Notes: generated by a model from the sequence alone, not told the origin. 64,000 nucleotides of DNA from Atopomonas sediminilitoris (GCF_022601735.1 NZ_JAKUMM010000007.1:124001-188000); one strand, 5' to 3'. Numbered from the stretch's first letter, positions 1 through 12,715 are shown. A program made the numbers and translations.

Positions 1-228
1 GCACTGCTGACCACCCTCTACGGTGCCATGATCGCTAACATGTTTGCCCTGCCGGTTGCCGACAAGCTTGATCTGCGTGCTGGCGATGAGTCACAAAACC
101 AAGCCCTGTTGATCGACGCTATTTTGTCGATTCAAGAAGGCCGCAACCCACGCATCATCGAACAAATGCTGCGCGCCTACTTACCGACAGCTAAGCGCGA
201 TCTACCCGCGCCCGACGCTGGAGCCTAA
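1..228 (+). CDS. pomA: Flagellar stator protein PomA/MotA, C-terminal part
   Basis: This is the 3' end of a gene that begins before the window; the frame is open from base 1. The visible residues start in the last membrane helix (an ALLTTLYGAMIANM stretch), followed by the short cytoplasmic tail with a conserved I-Q-x-G-x-N-P-R motif, as in MotA/PomA proteins. These form the ion channel of the flagellar stator with MotB/PomB. The pomB gene follows after only 9 bases, which supports a two-gene operon. Because the partner looks like PomB, the pair is probably sodium driven; that is inference. Confidence 0.88.
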   Translation, partial: ALLTTLYGAMIANMFALPVADKLDLRAGDESQNQALLIDAILSIQEGRNPRIIEQMLRAYLPTAKRDLPAPDAGA

Positions 229-237
229 GGAGCCACC

Positions 238-1119
238 ATGGAAGAGCCGCAAGACGATCCACCAGCAGGCGCCCCCCTGTGGCTGGCCACCTTTGCCGAC
301 TTGATGTCGCTTTTGATGTGCTTCTTCGTCTTGCTTTTGTCGTTTGCCGAAATCGACGCGAAGAAATTCAAGCAAATCGCCGGCTCACTGCAAGTAGCCT
401 TCGGCGTGCAGCGCGATGTTTACGCGCTGGACGTCCCGATGGGCACCAGTGCCATCTTCGATAAGTTCTCGCCAGGTAAGCCGGAAGAAACGCCGCTTGA
501 AATCGTGCGTCAGGTCACCAGCCCCGAAGACCCCAATCTGGAGACCAACACCAGCCAAATCTTGAAAGAAAAAGAGCAACAAGAAACCGAAGAAATCACC
601 AAGCAGATTGAGCAGCTCACCGCCAGCCTGCAGGAAGAAGTTGCCCAAGGCCGCATCACCATCGAGCAAGAGCCCAAGCGCATCATTGTACGCGTCGAGG
701 AGAAAGGCTCGTTTCAATCGGGTTCGTCTTACGTCACCGATGCCTTCTTCGACATGCTGCTGCGCATGGCCGATGTTTTAAGTGAAATTGAAGGCACGAT
801 CACCATCGAAGGACACAGCGACAACATTCCAATCAGTACGGCCATGTTCCAATCTAACTGGGACTTATCCGCCTCGCGGGCCGCCGCTGTGGCCAACGTG
901 CTGCTGTCGAGCGAGAAGCTCGAAGCCACGCAGTTTCGCGTGTCCGGCTTTGCCGACACCAAGCCACGCGTAGATAACGACACACCAGAAAATCGAGCGC
1001 TGAACCGCCGGGTTGAGATCATCATCGATAAAACCAACGGCGAAGGTCACGACGAAAGCAAGCAAGCACTGGGCGATGCGATTCCGGATGACTTCCGTGA
1101 CAGCATCGACATGCAATAA
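238..1119 (+). CDS. pomB: Flagellar stator protein PomB (MotB family)
   Basis: A 293-residue inner-membrane protein. A single N-terminal helix (about residues 13-36) contains the ion-binding aspartate, D21, in the motif ATFADLMSLLMCFFVLLLSF. This is followed by a KFKQIAGS plug region, a glutamate-rich linker (about 100-145) and a C-terminal OmpA-like peptidoglycan-binding domain (about 160-275) with the EGHSDN motif. With PomA it couples ion flow to flagellar rotation. The TM and post-TM sequence is closer to Vibrio-type PomB than to proton-type MotB as I know these families, so sodium coupling is likely but not proven. The ribosome site AAGGAG lies just before the ATG. Confidence 0.9.
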   Translation: MEEPQDDPPAGAPLWLATFADLMSLLMCFFVLLLSFAEIDAKKFKQIAGSLQVAFGVQRDVYALDVPMGTSAIFDKFSPGKPEETPLEIVRQVTSPEDPNLETNTSQILKEKEQQETEEITKQIEQLTASLQEEVAQGRITIEQEPKRIIVRVEEKGSFQSGSSYVTDAFFDMLLRMADVLSEIEGTITIEGHSDNIPISTAMFQSNWDLSASRAAAVANVLLSSEKLEATQFRVSGFADTKPRVDNDTPENRALNRRVEIIIDKTNGEGHDESKQALGDAIPDDFRDSIDMQ

Positions 1120-1129
1120 GGAGCGCGGA

Positions 1130-1531
1130 ATGAAACGCACCGTTATCGCCGCGCTCAGCCTTTGCCTTAGCCTTGGCGCCTATGCCGGCAACCACAAAGA
1201 CAAAGAAAAAGGCAAAGACAAGCACACCGAATACACCGAGCAAACTAGCTCAACGCAACTGCCCAGCATCAACCATGAGCAGATCCGCGATATCTTGCTC
1301 GGTCAGCGCGAAGCTATTGGCCCGACCAAGGCATTGCCGCCTGGCATGCAAAAGCGCTTAAGCAAAGGCAAACCGCTGCCACCCGGCATCGCAAAACGCT
1401 TTTCACCGGATGTGTTAAGCAAACTGCCGCGCTACCCCGGCTACGACTGGGAAATGGCCGGCACTGATGTCGTCCTCGTCGAAACCGCCAGCCGCGTGAT
1501 TAGCGATGTACTGTACGGTGTGTTGCAGTAG
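1130..1531 (+). CDS. Small secreted protein, CigR/RcnB-like
   Basis: A 133-residue protein with a clear signal peptide (MKRTVIAALSLCLSLGAYA, cleavage near residue 19). A lysine-rich hydrophilic stretch follows, then two repeats of the form L-P-P-G-x-x-K-R (about residues 71-76 and 83-90), and a short C-terminal segment. The paired LPPG repeats are typical of proteins annotated as CigR-family anti-virulence regulators or RcnB-like periplasmic proteins. The function here is unknown. The GGAGCG ribosome site is 4-5 bases before the ATG at 1130; the gene sits 10 bases after pomB and may be co-transcribed with it. Confidence 0.7.
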   Translation: MKRTVIAALSLCLSLGAYAGNHKDKEKGKDKHTEYTEQTSSTQLPSINHEQIRDILLGQREAIGPTKALPPGMQKRLSKGKPLPPGIAKRFSPDVLSKLPRYPGYDWEMAGTDVVLVETASRVISDVLYGVLQ

Positions 1532-1544
1532 CACCAATAACGCT

Positions 1545-2150
1545 TTAGCTGTTGTCACGAAACAAAGCGATCAAGTGGTCAGCGATAGCGCCCTTGATCG
1601 TTTGCCGACTCAACACCGATAAGTGCTCTAAACGATCGAGTCGGATGCGGTGCAAATGCAATGACGGCAAACGCGATTCGTACTCTCGCAGATCGCCCTT
1701 GATCAGCACAGGTAAAAAAGTGTCACCGGCAGCCCGGTAACGCGCCACCAGCTCTTTTAACCCCTCGCGAAAGGGCAACTCCTTAGAACCGGCCAGACGA
1801 TTCAAGCCGGGCACTTTCAAGTACAAGCCCGCATGCCCCATGGTTTCGCCGGGCATGATATGAATCCCGGTTTCCTCGACCGCCTCTTCTGGAATGTCAT
1901 GCAGGGTGTCATGCCAATTTCGCTCATCCGGCAAAATGGTCAGACTGCCTCGATCCTCATCCGGCACTACAAAGCTGTATGAGGTATACAGCTTTTCAAC
2001 AAAACCCGAGTAAATGCACAGCCTGTTCTCAAAACGCAGCAGAAACTCAATAGCTTCGCGACGATTGCTGATAGAGCCCAAGTCCCACTCTAAGTGCGAC
2101 TCAGTCTCCAGCGCGGCCCAATCATTGGGCAGGGTTAATACAGCAGTCAT
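1545..2150 (-). CDS. Hypothetical protein, not recognised
   Basis: A 201-residue, probably soluble cytoplasmic protein with no signal peptide and no membrane segment. I do not recognise the family. It is rich in charged residues, with a segment reading EAVEETGIHIMPGETMGHAGLYLKV around residues 90-115. Base composition fits the neighbouring core genes. It converges with the CigR-like gene, with only 13 bases between the two stops and no clear terminator between them. Confidence 0.6.
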   Translation of the reverse strand: MTAVLTLPNDWAALETESHLEWDLGSISNRREAIEFLLRFENRLCIYSGFVEKLYTSYSFVVPDEDRGSLTILPDERNWHDTLHDIPEEAVEETGIHIMPGETMGHAGLYLKVPGLNRLAGSKELPFREGLKELVARYRAAGDTFLPVLIKGDLREYESRLPSLHLHRIRLDRLEHLSVLSRQTIKGAIADHLIALFRDNS

Positions 2151-2285
2151 AGCCTAGATTCCGGTCAGCGATATCGCTAACTGGCAATAATTGCGCCAAG
2201 CCGCTTAGGCAGCATATATAGCTAATCGCGATTAATAGCACAGCGCCACCCTGCCCCAAAATGTCACATCTCGTCCCTAACCCGC

Positions 2286-2885
2286 TTATATCAAGCTGGC
2301 GAGTTCAGCCTGTGCTTGGCGCACCCCCTGCGCAGCGGCCTGTTCGCCCATGCTTTGGCCTTCAGCATGGATAAACTGCACATCGTGAATACCGAGAAAG
2401 CCCAAGACAAACTTCAAGTAACCCTCTTGGTGATCGCTTGCCTGGCCCGCATGCACACCACCACGCGCCGTCAGCACCACGGCACGCTTACCGGTCAACA
2501 AGCCGACAGGGCCTTGCTCGGTGTATTTAAACGTCACCCCTGCCCGCGCCACGTGATCTAGCCACGCTTTTAAGGTGCTCGGAATACCGAAGTTGTACAT
2601 CGGCACGGCCAACAGCAACACATCGGCGGCTTGTAATTCTGCGATCGCCGCATCCGAGCGTGCCAAGGCATGCTGTTGCGTGTCGCTAAGCGTGTCGCGC
2701 GGCTGAGTCCAGGCGGCTAACAGGTCTAAATCCAAGTGCGGCAGCGGCTCTTGTGCCAAATCACGCACCACCACTTGCGCATGCGGCTGCTGTGTCAACC
2801 ATTGATCGGTGAAGCGCTGAGTCAACTCCCGTGACACGGAACCTTCTTGGCGGGCACTGGATTGGACAATCAGTAATTTTGACAT
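2286..2885 (-). CDS. azoR: FMN-dependent NADH-azoreductase
   Basis: A 199-residue cytoplasmic flavodoxin-fold protein. Recognisable features are the N-terminal LLIVQSSAR flavin-phosphate loop, the VPMYNFGIPSTLKAWLDHV segment and the TARGGVH motif, all conserved in AzoR. The family reduces azo dyes and quinones using NADH with FMN as cofactor, and is usually linked to quinone or thiol stress. The length is normal. It stands alone, with no operon partner evident. Confidence 0.9.
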   Translation of the reverse strand: MSKLLIVQSSARQEGSVSRELTQRFTDQWLTQQPHAQVVVRDLAQEPLPHLDLDLLAAWTQPRDTLSDTQQHALARSDAAIAELQAADVLLLAVPMYNFGIPSTLKAWLDHVARAGVTFKYTEQGPVGLLTGKRAVVLTARGGVHAGQASDHQEGYLKFVLGFLGIHDVQFIHAEGQSMGEQAAAQGVRQAQAELASLI

Positions 2886-3001
2886 CGGTTAATCCTCACA
2901 TTGTTGGCTGTCGTGAGCAGACAATAGAGGGGGAAAAGCCGATTAAAAAGCGCAATTAATGCAATGTAACTATCAACAAAAACGATAACTCGCGTTAGTC
3001 A

Positions 3002-3031
3002 GAAAAAAAACAGGGCGCACAAGGCGCCCTG
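3002..3031 (-). terminator. Rho-independent terminator of the oad operon
   Basis: On the minus strand, CAGGGCGC pairs with GCGCCCTG around a 5-base loop (3011-3031) and is followed by a run of eight T (3003-3010). It lies about 20 bases after the oadB stop codon. Confidence 0.85.
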
Positions 3032-3050
3032 CTTTATGCAGCAATGAAAC

Positions 3051-4187
3051 TTAAGAAGCGAAGGTCAATAGCACCCCTGCCGCCACCGCTGAACCAATCA
3101 CACCGGCCACGTTAGGGCCCATGGCGTGCATCAGCAGGAAGTTCTGCGGGTTTGCCTCAAGACCGACCTTGTTCGACACCCGCGCCGCCATGGGCACCGC
3201 TGAAACACCGGCCGAACCAATCAGCGGGTTGATCGGCGTCTTGCTGAACTTGTTCATGATCTTCGCCATGATCACACCCGCTGCCGTGCCGCCACAGAAA
3301 GCCACCATACCCAGCACCAAGATGCCGAGGGTCTTCATGTGCAAGAACGCTTCTGCAGACAGCTTAGCGCCAACGGTTAAGCCTAAGGCAATGGTCACAA
3401 TGTTGATCAAGGCATTGCGTGCGGTGTCAGCTAAACGCTCAACCACGCCAGACTCACGCAGTAAGTTACCGAAGCAGAACATACCCACCAGCGGCGCAGC
3501 ATCTGGCAGTAACAAGCCAATCAGCAGACACAGCGCGATCGGGAAGATGATCTTCTCGGTTTGCGTGACGGGGCGCAGCTGCGTCATTACGATCGCGCGC
3601 TCTTCCTTCGTGGTCAGCGCGCGCATGATCGGCGGCTGCAGCAAGGGCACCAACGCCATGTAGGAGTAAGCAGCCACGGCAATCGGGCCTAGTAGGTGAT
3701 CCGCCAATTTCGATGTCACGAAGATCGACGTCGGACCATCTGCACCACCGATGATTGCAATGGATGCTGCTTCCTGTAGGGTGAAGTCCATACCTGGAAT
3801 GCCCAAGGATGCCAGCGCCAACGCACCCAGCAAGGTACCAAAGATGCCAAACTGCGCCGCTGCACCCAGCAATAGCGTTTTGGGGTTAGCCAACATCGGA
3901 CCGAAATCCGTCATCGCTCCCACACCCATAAAGATCAGCAGCGGGAATACGCTGGTCGGCAAGCCGACTTCATACAACAAGTGCAAAAAGCCCACGCCCT
4001 CAGCCATATGGGCGCCGGGAATGTTAGCCAGCACGCCACCAAAACCGATGGGGATCAGCAGCAAAGGCTCAAAGCCCTTTTTAATCGCCAGATAAATCAA
4101 GCCCGAGCAAATGCAGAGCATGACGAGCTGGCCCCACTCGAGCTGATACAGCCCCGTGCCATGCCATAACTGTAGCAACCTATCCAT
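3051..4187 (-). CDS. oadB: Oxaloacetate decarboxylase beta subunit, sodium pump
   Basis: A 378-residue polytopic inner-membrane protein, normal length for OadB/GcdB. It has many hydrophobic helices and the family signatures GGADGPT (about residues 142-150), [10 protein letters not shown] and [13 protein letters not shown]. In the complex this subunit decarboxylates carboxybiotin and drives export of two sodium ions. The gene is third in an oadG-oadA-oadB operon, 10 bases after oadA, and is followed by a strong terminator. Confidence 0.95.
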   Translation of the reverse strand: MDRLLQLWHGTGLYQLEWGQLVMLCICSGLIYLAIKKGFEPLLLIPIGFGGVLANIPGAHMAEGVGFLHLLYEVGLPTSVFPLLIFMGVGAMTDFGPMLANPKTLLLGAAAQFGIFGTLLGALALASLGIPGMDFTLQEAASIAIIGGADGPTSIFVTSKLADHLLGPIAVAAYSYMALVPLLQPPIMRALTTKEERAIVMTQLRPVTQTEKIIFPIALCLLIGLLLPDAAPLVGMFCFGNLLRESGVVERLADTARNALINIVTIALGLTVGAKLSAEAFLHMKTLGILVLGMVAFCGGTAAGVIMAKIMNKFSKTPINPLIGSAGVSAVPMAARVSNKVGLEANPQNFLLMHAMGPNVAGVIGSAVAAGVLLTFAS

Positions 4188-4197
4188 ACAGCCCCCC

Positions 4198-5976
4198 TTA
4201 AGCGATGGTCAGCAGGGTATCGCCAACGGACACGGCATCGCCGACCTTGACGTTTACACTGGCCACACTGCCGGCCTTGAAGGCACGGATTTCGGTTTCC
4301 ATCTTCATCGCCTCGAGGATCATCACCAACTCACCCTCTTCGACTTCTTGGTTTGGCTGTACCAACACCTTAAAGATATTGCCGGCCAAAGGTGCAGCCT
4401 GCGGCTCACCGTCAGCGGAGGCAGCGGCTACCGGTGCAGGCGCACTGTCCGTGGTAACGCCCACGGCCTTAATGCCGCTGACATCGCCACCTTCGGCGAC
4501 TTCCACCACATAGCTCTTACCGCTCACATTAACCGTGTAAACCTCGGGCTTACCGGCTTCGCGAGCAACCGTTTCTAGGCCTGTCGGCACCGGCTCGAAG
4601 GCGTCGGGGTTACCGCGATTCTCTAGGAACTTCATCCCGATCTGTGGGAACAGCGCCACGGTCAGTACGTCGTCGATGACGTCGTCAGCCAGCTTGATGC
4701 CCTTGGCCTTGGCTTCGGCGGTCACTTCTGCGGTTAGCTTATCCATTTCTGGTTCAAGCAAATCTGCAGGACGGCACGTGACGGCCTCTGCACCATCCAG
4801 CACCCGCGCTTGCAGCTCAGCGTTGTAAGGCGCAGGCGCGGCACCGTATTCGCCTTTAAGTACACCGGCGGTTTCTTTAGTGATCGACTTGTAACGCTCG
4901 CCCGTTAACACGTTGATCACCGCTTGTGTGCCAACGATCTGGGAGGTTGGTGTCACCAACGGAATAAAGCCCAGATCCTCACGCACACGAGGAATCTCGA
5001 GCAGCACTTCATCAAACTTGTCTGAAGCGCCCTGCTCACGCAGCTGGTTTTCCATATTGGTCAGCATGCCGCCAGGCACTTGCGCAACCAAAATGCGTGA
5101 ATCAACACCACGCAAATTGCCTTCAAATTTGGCGTACTTCTTCCGCACATCGCGGAAATACGCGGCAACTTCTTCAAGCAGGTTGAGATCGAGACCAGTG
5201 TCGCGATCGGTACCTTGCAGCATCGCGACCACCGACTCGGTTGGCGAGTGGCCATAGGTCATCGACATCGACGAAATCGCGCTATCCACGGTATCTACAC
5301 CCGCTTCAACGGCCTTCAATATAGCGGCGGTGGAGAGACCGGCGGTGGCATGGCAATGCAGCTGTACCGGAATCGACAAGCTGCCCTTCAAGCGGGATAC
5401 CAACTCAAAGGCCAAGTACGGGGTCAGGATGCCCGCCATGTCTTTAATGGCCACGGAATCCGCGCCCATGTCTTCAATCTTCTTGCCCAGATCAACCCAC
5501 ATATCCAGCGTATGCACAGGGCTGGTGGTGTAAGAAATGGTGCCTTGGGCGTGTTTGCCCTGCTGCTTAACCGCTTTAAGCGCGGTCTCGAGGTTGCGCG
5601 GATCGTTCATGGCGTCAAATACGCGGAACACATCCACACCATTGATCGCGGCACGCTCAACAAACTTGGCCACGACGTCATCGGCATAGTGGCGGTAGCC
5701 CAGCAGGTTTTGGCCGCGCAGCAGCATTTGCTGACGCGTATTGGGCATGGCTTTTTTCAGCTGACGGATGCGATCCCATGGATCTTCGCCGAGGTAACGG
5801 ATGCACGAGTCAAACGTCGCACCGCCCCAAGACTCCACCGACCAAAAGCCGATTTTATCGAGCTTGCCAGCAATCGGCAGCATGTCAGCCAAACGCATAC
5901 GCGTGGCCAGAATCGATTGATGCGCGTCGCGCAGTACTAAATCCGTGATGCCAAGCGGCTTTTTCGCTTGAGTCAT
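4198..5976 (-). CDS. oadA: Oxaloacetate decarboxylase alpha subunit
   Basis: A 592-residue protein with an N-terminal carboxyltransferase TIM barrel (starting [11 protein letters not shown], with the HCHATAG metal-binding motif) and a C-terminal biotinyl domain carrying the biotin lysine in EAMKMETE. A linker rich in alanine and proline separates the two. It transfers the carboxyl group of oxaloacetate to biotin. I chose the ATG at 5976 because GGGGGAAG lies 5 bases before it; the upstream in-frame GTG at 5982 would touch the ribosome site. The domain order also fits pyruvate carboxylase subunit B, but the neighbouring oadG and oadB settle the identity. Confidence 0.93.
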   Translation of the reverse strand: MTQAKKPLGITDLVLRDAHQSILATRMRLADMLPIAGKLDKIGFWSVESWGGATFDSCIRYLGEDPWDRIRQLKKAMPNTRQQMLLRGQNLLGYRHYADDVVAKFVERAAINGVDVFRVFDAMNDPRNLETALKAVKQQGKHAQGTISYTTSPVHTLDMWVDLGKKIEDMGADSVAIKDMAGILTPYLAFELVSRLKGSLSIPVQLHCHATAGLSTAAILKAVEAGVDTVDSAISSMSMTYGHSPTESVVAMLQGTDRDTGLDLNLLEEVAAYFRDVRKKYAKFEGNLRGVDSRILVAQVPGGMLTNMENQLREQGASDKFDEVLLEIPRVREDLGFIPLVTPTSQIVGTQAVINVLTGERYKSITKETAGVLKGEYGAAPAPYNAELQARVLDGAEAVTCRPADLLEPEMDKLTAEVTAEAKAKGIKLADDVIDDVLTVALFPQIGMKFLENRGNPDAFEPVPTGLETVAREAGKPEVYTVNVSGKSYVVEVAEGGDVSGIKAVGVTTDSAPAPVAAASADGEPQAAPLAGNIFKVLVQPNQEVEEGELVMILEAMKMETEIRAFKAGSVASVNVKVGDAVSVGDTLLTIA

Positions 5977-6002
5977 GAACACTTCCCCCTCAATAAAAAC
6001 GA

Positions 6003-6263
6003 TCAGCCGCGGCGAGCGCGGTGTTGGCTTACGGCAGACTGAATAACGGCAAGCAATTCAGCATCTTGTTCTGGTGCCTTGGCCGTGGCGCTGCGCATCT
6101 TTGGCGCCGCTTTAACCACAGGTGCCGGAGCGGGCAAAAAGCGCGTCACCAACAGAGACATCAGGCGGGTGGTGAAAATCAGCAGAATCAGGAAGGCAAA
6201 CACAATCCCCATGCCCAATAGCATGAGTTCAAAGCCTACCAAGAGAAGCTCATTGTCAGACAT
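6003..6263 (-). CDS. oadG: Oxaloacetate decarboxylase gamma subunit
   Basis: An 86-residue protein with one N-terminal membrane helix (about residues 8-33, [20 protein letters not shown]) and a basic cytoplasmic tail, the usual layout of OadG. The subunit holds the alpha and beta subunits together and binds a zinc ion. It is the first gene of the oadGAB operon, with oadA starting 26 bases after its stop. Confidence 0.88.
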   Translation of the reverse strand: MSDNELLLVGFELMLLGMGIVFAFLILLIFTTRLMSLLVTRFLPAPAPVVKAAPKMRSATAKAPEQDAELLAVIQSAVSQHRARRG

Positions 6264-6472
6264 GAACAGCCCCCAACGGTGACGGTGTTACAACCGCACT
6301 TCATTATTAGGTCGTGACCAAAACACACGCTTCAGTCACTCAAGAAAAACGTCAGAACCTTACCCCAGCCCCCCGCCAGTGGCAAACCTCACCGATCAAT
6401 TTCCGACGTATTTGTGCAAAAAAACGACACCACCGCCCTCGAAGCGTCACTCACAGGCACTAACCCTATGAT

Positions 6473-7906
6473 TTATAACAACATCACACTGGCTAATCCG
6501 AGGAAGATAAAAAAGCCGCCACTGTCGGTAATCGCCGTAATGATCACACTGGAGCCGATCGCTGGGTCACGCCCAAAGCGCACCTGCAGCATAGGAATCA
6601 CCACGCCCATCAAGGCCGCCAGCAACAGGTTCAGGGTCATGGCCGCCGTCATCACCAGACCCAGCCAGGCACTGTCATACAGTAGCCACGCCGCCAACCC
6701 CAGCACACTGCCCCAGATCAAGCCATTGGCCAAGCTAACGCCCAATTCCTTAAACAGCAGGCGTCGTGTATGGCCCGTATCCACCTGATCCAACGCCAAG
6801 GCACGCACGATCATTGTGATCGTTTGATTACCGGAGTTACCGCCAATACCCGCGACAATCGGCATCAAGGCGGCCAACGCCACTAACTGTTCAATCGTGC
6901 CCTCGAAGGCGTCAATCACACGTGATGCGATAAAGGCGGTGACTAAATTGACAGCCAACCACGCCCAGCGGTTACGCACTGAGCGCCAGACACCCGCAAA
7001 GATATCTTCTTCTTCACGCAAACCGGCGCGATGCAGCGCTTCTTGCTGGCTTTCTTCACGAATATGGTCGAGCACATCATCGATCACCAAACGCCCCACC
7101 AAGCGCTGCTGATGATCTAGCACCGGCGCGGTAATCAGGTCATAACGTTCAAAGGCCTCAGCCGCATCGTCAGCTGCATCTTCGGGATGAAAGGTGACGG
7201 GCTCTCGCGCCATCACCTGACTGACCAACTGCTCAGGCGCACTGAGCAGTAAACGACGCAGCGGCAACACGCCAGTGAGCTGGCCCTGTTGATTGACCAC
7301 AAACAGCTTATCGGTCGGCTCGGGCAAGGCCTGACTGCGGCGCAAGTCTTCGAGCACGCTCGCAAGACTCACATCCTCGCGAACGCTAGGCAGCTCAAAG
7401 TCCATCAACGCGCCCACTTGATCCTCTCGATAGGCCAATACCGAGCGCAAGCGTGCGCGGCGCTGCACATCGAGCGTTTCAAACAATTCGCGCAGCGCGG
7501 CACGCGACATGTCTTGCGCTAAGTCAGCCAAATCATCCGGCGCCAGATGTTCCGCGACCTGCTGAAGGACGGCGGTATCGACATTTTCCAGCAAGTGCTC
7601 ACGCACCGCATCGGACACCTCCAACAGCACTTCGCCGTACAGCGCAGGCTGCACGTGCTGCCAAACTAACAGACGCTCATCCAATGGCAGGGCCTCAAGC
7701 ACATCAGCCACGTCAGCGGGATGCAGCGGCGCTAAACGGCGCTCAAGGTCGACCAACGCCTGCCGGTGACTCAGCAGTTCGACACGATCGGTCTGCAAAC
7801 CTTGTTGCCGCTGGGCGAGATCGTCTAATCGATGCAAGCGCGCCAAAGCGTCACGCACTTCATCAACTCGACTTTGTTGCGAGGGAGATACCGCAGGCTT
7901 GCTCAT
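6473..7906 (-). CDS. mgtE: Magnesium transporter MgtE
   Basis: A 477-residue protein of normal MgtE length. It has an N-terminal superhelical MgtE_N domain (about residues 45-150), two CBS domains (about 155-280) and a C-terminal channel domain with five membrane helices (about 310-477). Family motifs in the channel include PIVAGIGGNSGNQ and the LNLLLAALMGVVIPM helix. The N and CBS domains normally close the channel when internal magnesium is high. The gene stands alone between the oad operon and the tRNA genes. Confidence 0.93.
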   Translation of the reverse strand: MSKPAVSPSQQSRVDEVRDALARLHRLDDLAQRQQGLQTDRVELLSHRQALVDLERRLAPLHPADVADVLEALPLDERLLVWQHVQPALYGEVLLEVSDAVREHLLENVDTAVLQQVAEHLAPDDLADLAQDMSRAALRELFETLDVQRRARLRSVLAYREDQVGALMDFELPSVREDVSLASVLEDLRRSQALPEPTDKLFVVNQQGQLTGVLPLRRLLLSAPEQLVSQVMAREPVTFHPEDAADDAAEAFERYDLITAPVLDHQQRLVGRLVIDDVLDHIREESQQEALHRAGLREEEDIFAGVWRSVRNRWAWLAVNLVTAFIASRVIDAFEGTIEQLVALAALMPIVAGIGGNSGNQTITMIVRALALDQVDTGHTRRLLFKELGVSLANGLIWGSVLGLAAWLLYDSAWLGLVMTAAMTLNLLLAALMGVVIPMLQVRFGRDPAIGSSVIITAITDSGGFFIFLGLASVMLL

Positions 7907-8019
7907 GCCCTGCTCCTAATCACGTAAACCCGAAAGGCGAGCAGTTTAGCGAGATGATGCTAAACCAACGCTGAATAGCTCGTATCGTGACGTGTGCAGC
8001 ATGACAAAAACAGCAGACA

Positions 8020-8050
8020 AAGAAAAAGGCCTGCATTTCTGCAGGCCTTT
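8020..8050 (-). terminator. Terminator after tRNA-Arg
   Basis: AAAGGCCTGC pairs with GCAGGCCTTT (8025-8034 with 8041-8050), with a 6-base loop. On the minus strand it is followed by a T-rich tract, so it ends transcription of the tRNA genes before mgtE. Confidence 0.8.
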
Positions 8051-8056
8051 CCTATT

Positions 8057-8133
8057 TGGTGCACCAGAGAGGATTCGAACCTCTGACCGCTCGGTTCGTA
8101 GCCGAGTACTCTATCCAGCTGAGCTACTGGTGC
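8057..8133 (-). tRNA. tRNA-Arg (anticodon ACG)
   Basis: 77 bases including an encoded CCA. The acceptor stem GCACCAG pairs with CTGGTGC. The D-arm (AGCTCAG) and the T-arm (GGTTCGAATCC) are canonical, and the anticodon loop reads CTACGAA with anticodon ACG. It lies downstream of tRNA-Ser and csrA on the same strand, a grouping seen in pseudomonads. Confidence 0.95.
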
Positions 8134-8277
8134 ATTTCGTGGTGCGCATTATAGAGTGTTACGCTTCACTGTCAAGCAAATTTTTCTAGTTTTTTCAGTA
8201 ACCTACGTGATTCCTGAACACTCTAAAAACTTACTCACTTTTTCACTTTAGACCTAAGCCTAAAACGAGAAAAGGGA

Positions 8278-8368
8278 TGGCGGTGAGGGAGGGATTCGAA
8301 CCCTCGACACCCTTTTGAGGTGTACTCCCTTAGCAGGGGAGCGCCTTCGGCCTCTCGGCCACCTCACC
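8278..8368 (-). tRNA. tRNA-Ser (anticodon GCT)
   Basis: 91 bases including an encoded CCA. The acceptor stem GGTGAGG pairs with CCTCACC. The long variable arm marks a class II tRNA, and the anticodon loop reads CTGCTAA with anticodon GCT, which reads AGC/AGT codons. It is located 60 bases after the csrA stop on the same strand. Confidence 0.95.
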
Positions 8369-8428
8369 GCAACAGGGGCGCATTCTACCCATGTTTATCC
8401 CGATTGCAAAGCAAAAAAACCAACAAAA

Positions 8429-8614
8429 TTAGTGGTTTGGTTCGCCTTCCTTTTCTTTCTGGATGCGCTGATAAATTTCTTCACGATGCACCGCAACTTC
8501 TTTCGGGGCATTAACGCCGATACGCACCTGATTGCCCTTCACGCCGAGGACAGTAATGGTGACTTCGTCACCAACCATGAGCGTTTCGCCAACTCGACGA
8601 GTCAGAATTAGCAT
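8429..8614 (-). CDS. csrA: Carbon storage regulator CsrA/RsmA
   Basis: A 61-residue RNA-binding protein starting [11 protein letters not shown], the universal CsrA start, with the conserved [16 protein letters not shown] segment that forms the RNA-binding surface. It binds GGA motifs in mRNA leaders and controls central carbon flow, motility and biofilm choices. The length is normal. A GGAG ribosome site lies before the ATG. The gene sits between lysC and tRNA-Ser, as in Pseudomonas. Confidence 0.97.
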   Translation of the reverse strand: MLILTRRVGETLMVGDEVTITVLGVKGNQVRIGVNAPKEVAVHREEIYQRIQKEKEGEPNH

Positions 8615-8742
8615 TTCCTTATCTCCTTTCCTTTTCAGGAATATTTAGTCTGCAAAAAGTAAGTCACTCAGGTGGGCAGTTATCCCTGCCTCTTAGGAGT
8701 ATTGTCTAGCCTGCGCAAAAGGAAAGCCGGCGGCCGACAAAC

Positions 8743-8776
8743 AAAAAAGGCGCGAGCTCAATGCATCGCGCCTTTT
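8743..8776 (-). terminator. Terminator of lysC
   Basis: On the minus strand AAAAGGCGCGA pairs with TCGCGCCTTTT (8776-8766 with 8755-8745), followed by T residues. It starts about 10 bases after the lysC stop. Confidence 0.85.
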
Positions 8777-8785
8777 AGGGTTGAG

Positions 8786-10018
8786 TTAGCCAGCCTGAAC
8801 AGGGCTATCCAACTCAAAAGCAGAGTGCAGTGCACGCACGGCTAACTCTAAATATTTCTCTTCAATGACGACCGAGACTTTGATTTCAGAGGTCGAAATC
8901 AGTTGGATATTGATGCTTTCTTTAGCCAGCGCTTCAAACATCTTGCTCGCCACACCCGCATGCGAACGCATGCCAACACCCACGATCGACACCTTAGCAA
9001 TGTTGGTATCGCCCACGCACTCACGCGCACCGATCTCACCTGCAGTTTTCTTTAAGATTTCCAACGCGTTGTTGTAATCATTGCGATGCACGGTGAAGGT
9101 GAAGTCGGTGGTGCCGTCTTGCGAGACGTTCTGCACAATCATGTCGACTTCAATATTAGCTGCACTCACAGGGCCCAAAATCTTAAAGGCCACGCCCGGA
9201 ATATCCGGCACGCCACGAATAGTCAGCTTGGCTTCGTCGCGATTGAAAGCGATACCGGAAATGATCGGCTGTTCCATGGATTCCTCGTCATCAAGGGTAA
9301 TGAGGGTGCCCAGACCCTCCTTGAAGCTGTGCAGCACGCGCAGCGGGACATTGTATTTGCCGGCGAATTCCACCGAACGAATTTGCAGCACCTTTGAACC
9401 TAAGCTGGCCATTTCCAGCATTTCTTCAAAGGTGATTTTTTCTAGGCGACGAGCTTGCGGCACGACGCGCGGATCGGTGGTGTAGACACCATCAACATCG
9501 GTGTAGATCTGGCATTCGTCGGCTTTCAACGCTGCCGCCAACGCTACGCCTGTAGTGTCCGAACCGCCACGCCCCAGCGTGGTGATGTTGCCTTGCTCGT
9601 CGACACCTTGGAAGCCAGCCACTACCACAACACGGCCTTGCGCCAGATCGGCACGAATACGCTCGTCATCAATCTTTTGGATGCGCGCTTTGGTGTGCGC
9701 ACTGTCGGTCAAAATACGCACCTGATTACCGGTGTACGACACCGCCGGCACGCCACGCTTTTTCAGCGCCATCGCCAACAGACCAATAGTGACCTGCTCG
9801 CCTGTCGAGACCATGACATCCAGCTCACGCGGATCTGGTTGTTCCATCACCGATTTAGCCAATTCGATCAGGCGGTTGGTTTCGCCACTCATGGCAGAGA
9901 CCACGACCACCAGATCATCGCCGGCTTCACGGAACTTCTTTAGTTTTTCAGCCACAGCTTCGATGCGATCTACCGAACCCACCGAGGTGCCGCCAAACTT
10001 CTGTACGATCAGTGCCAC
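8786..10018 (-). CDS. lysC: Aspartate kinase
   Basis: A 410-residue enzyme that phosphorylates aspartate, the first step towards lysine, threonine and methionine. The N-terminal kinase domain has the VQKFGGTSVG motif and a later TLGRGGSDTTGVALA segment. Two ACT domains follow (about residues 265-405) and usually give feedback control by lysine and threonine. The length matches the monofunctional Pseudomonas-type enzyme. It lies between alaS and csrA on the same strand. Confidence 0.95.
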   Translation of the reverse strand: MALIVQKFGGTSVGSVDRIEAVAEKLKKFREAGDDLVVVVSAMSGETNRLIELAKSVMEQPDPRELDVMVSTGEQVTIGLLAMALKKRGVPAVSYTGNQVRILTDSAHTKARIQKIDDERIRADLAQGRVVVVAGFQGVDEQGNITTLGRGGSDTTGVALAAALKADECQIYTDVDGVYTTDPRVVPQARRLEKITFEEMLEMASLGSKVLQIRSVEFAGKYNVPLRVLHSFKEGLGTLITLDDEESMEQPIISGIAFNRDEAKLTIRGVPDIPGVAFKILGPVSAANIEVDMIVQNVSQDGTTDFTFTVHRNDYNNALEILKKTAGEIGARECVGDTNIAKVSIVGVGMRSHAGVASKMFEALAKESINIQLISTSEIKVSVVIEEKYLELAVRALHSAFELDSPVQAG

Positions 10019-10096
10019 TGCGTATCCCCTTGCAACACGCGCCCTCCCCAGCCTTTTACAGGCGCGCTCGGCGGGCGTGGGCCGAGCGCCAGAAAA

Positions 10097-12715
<2,619 letters not shown>

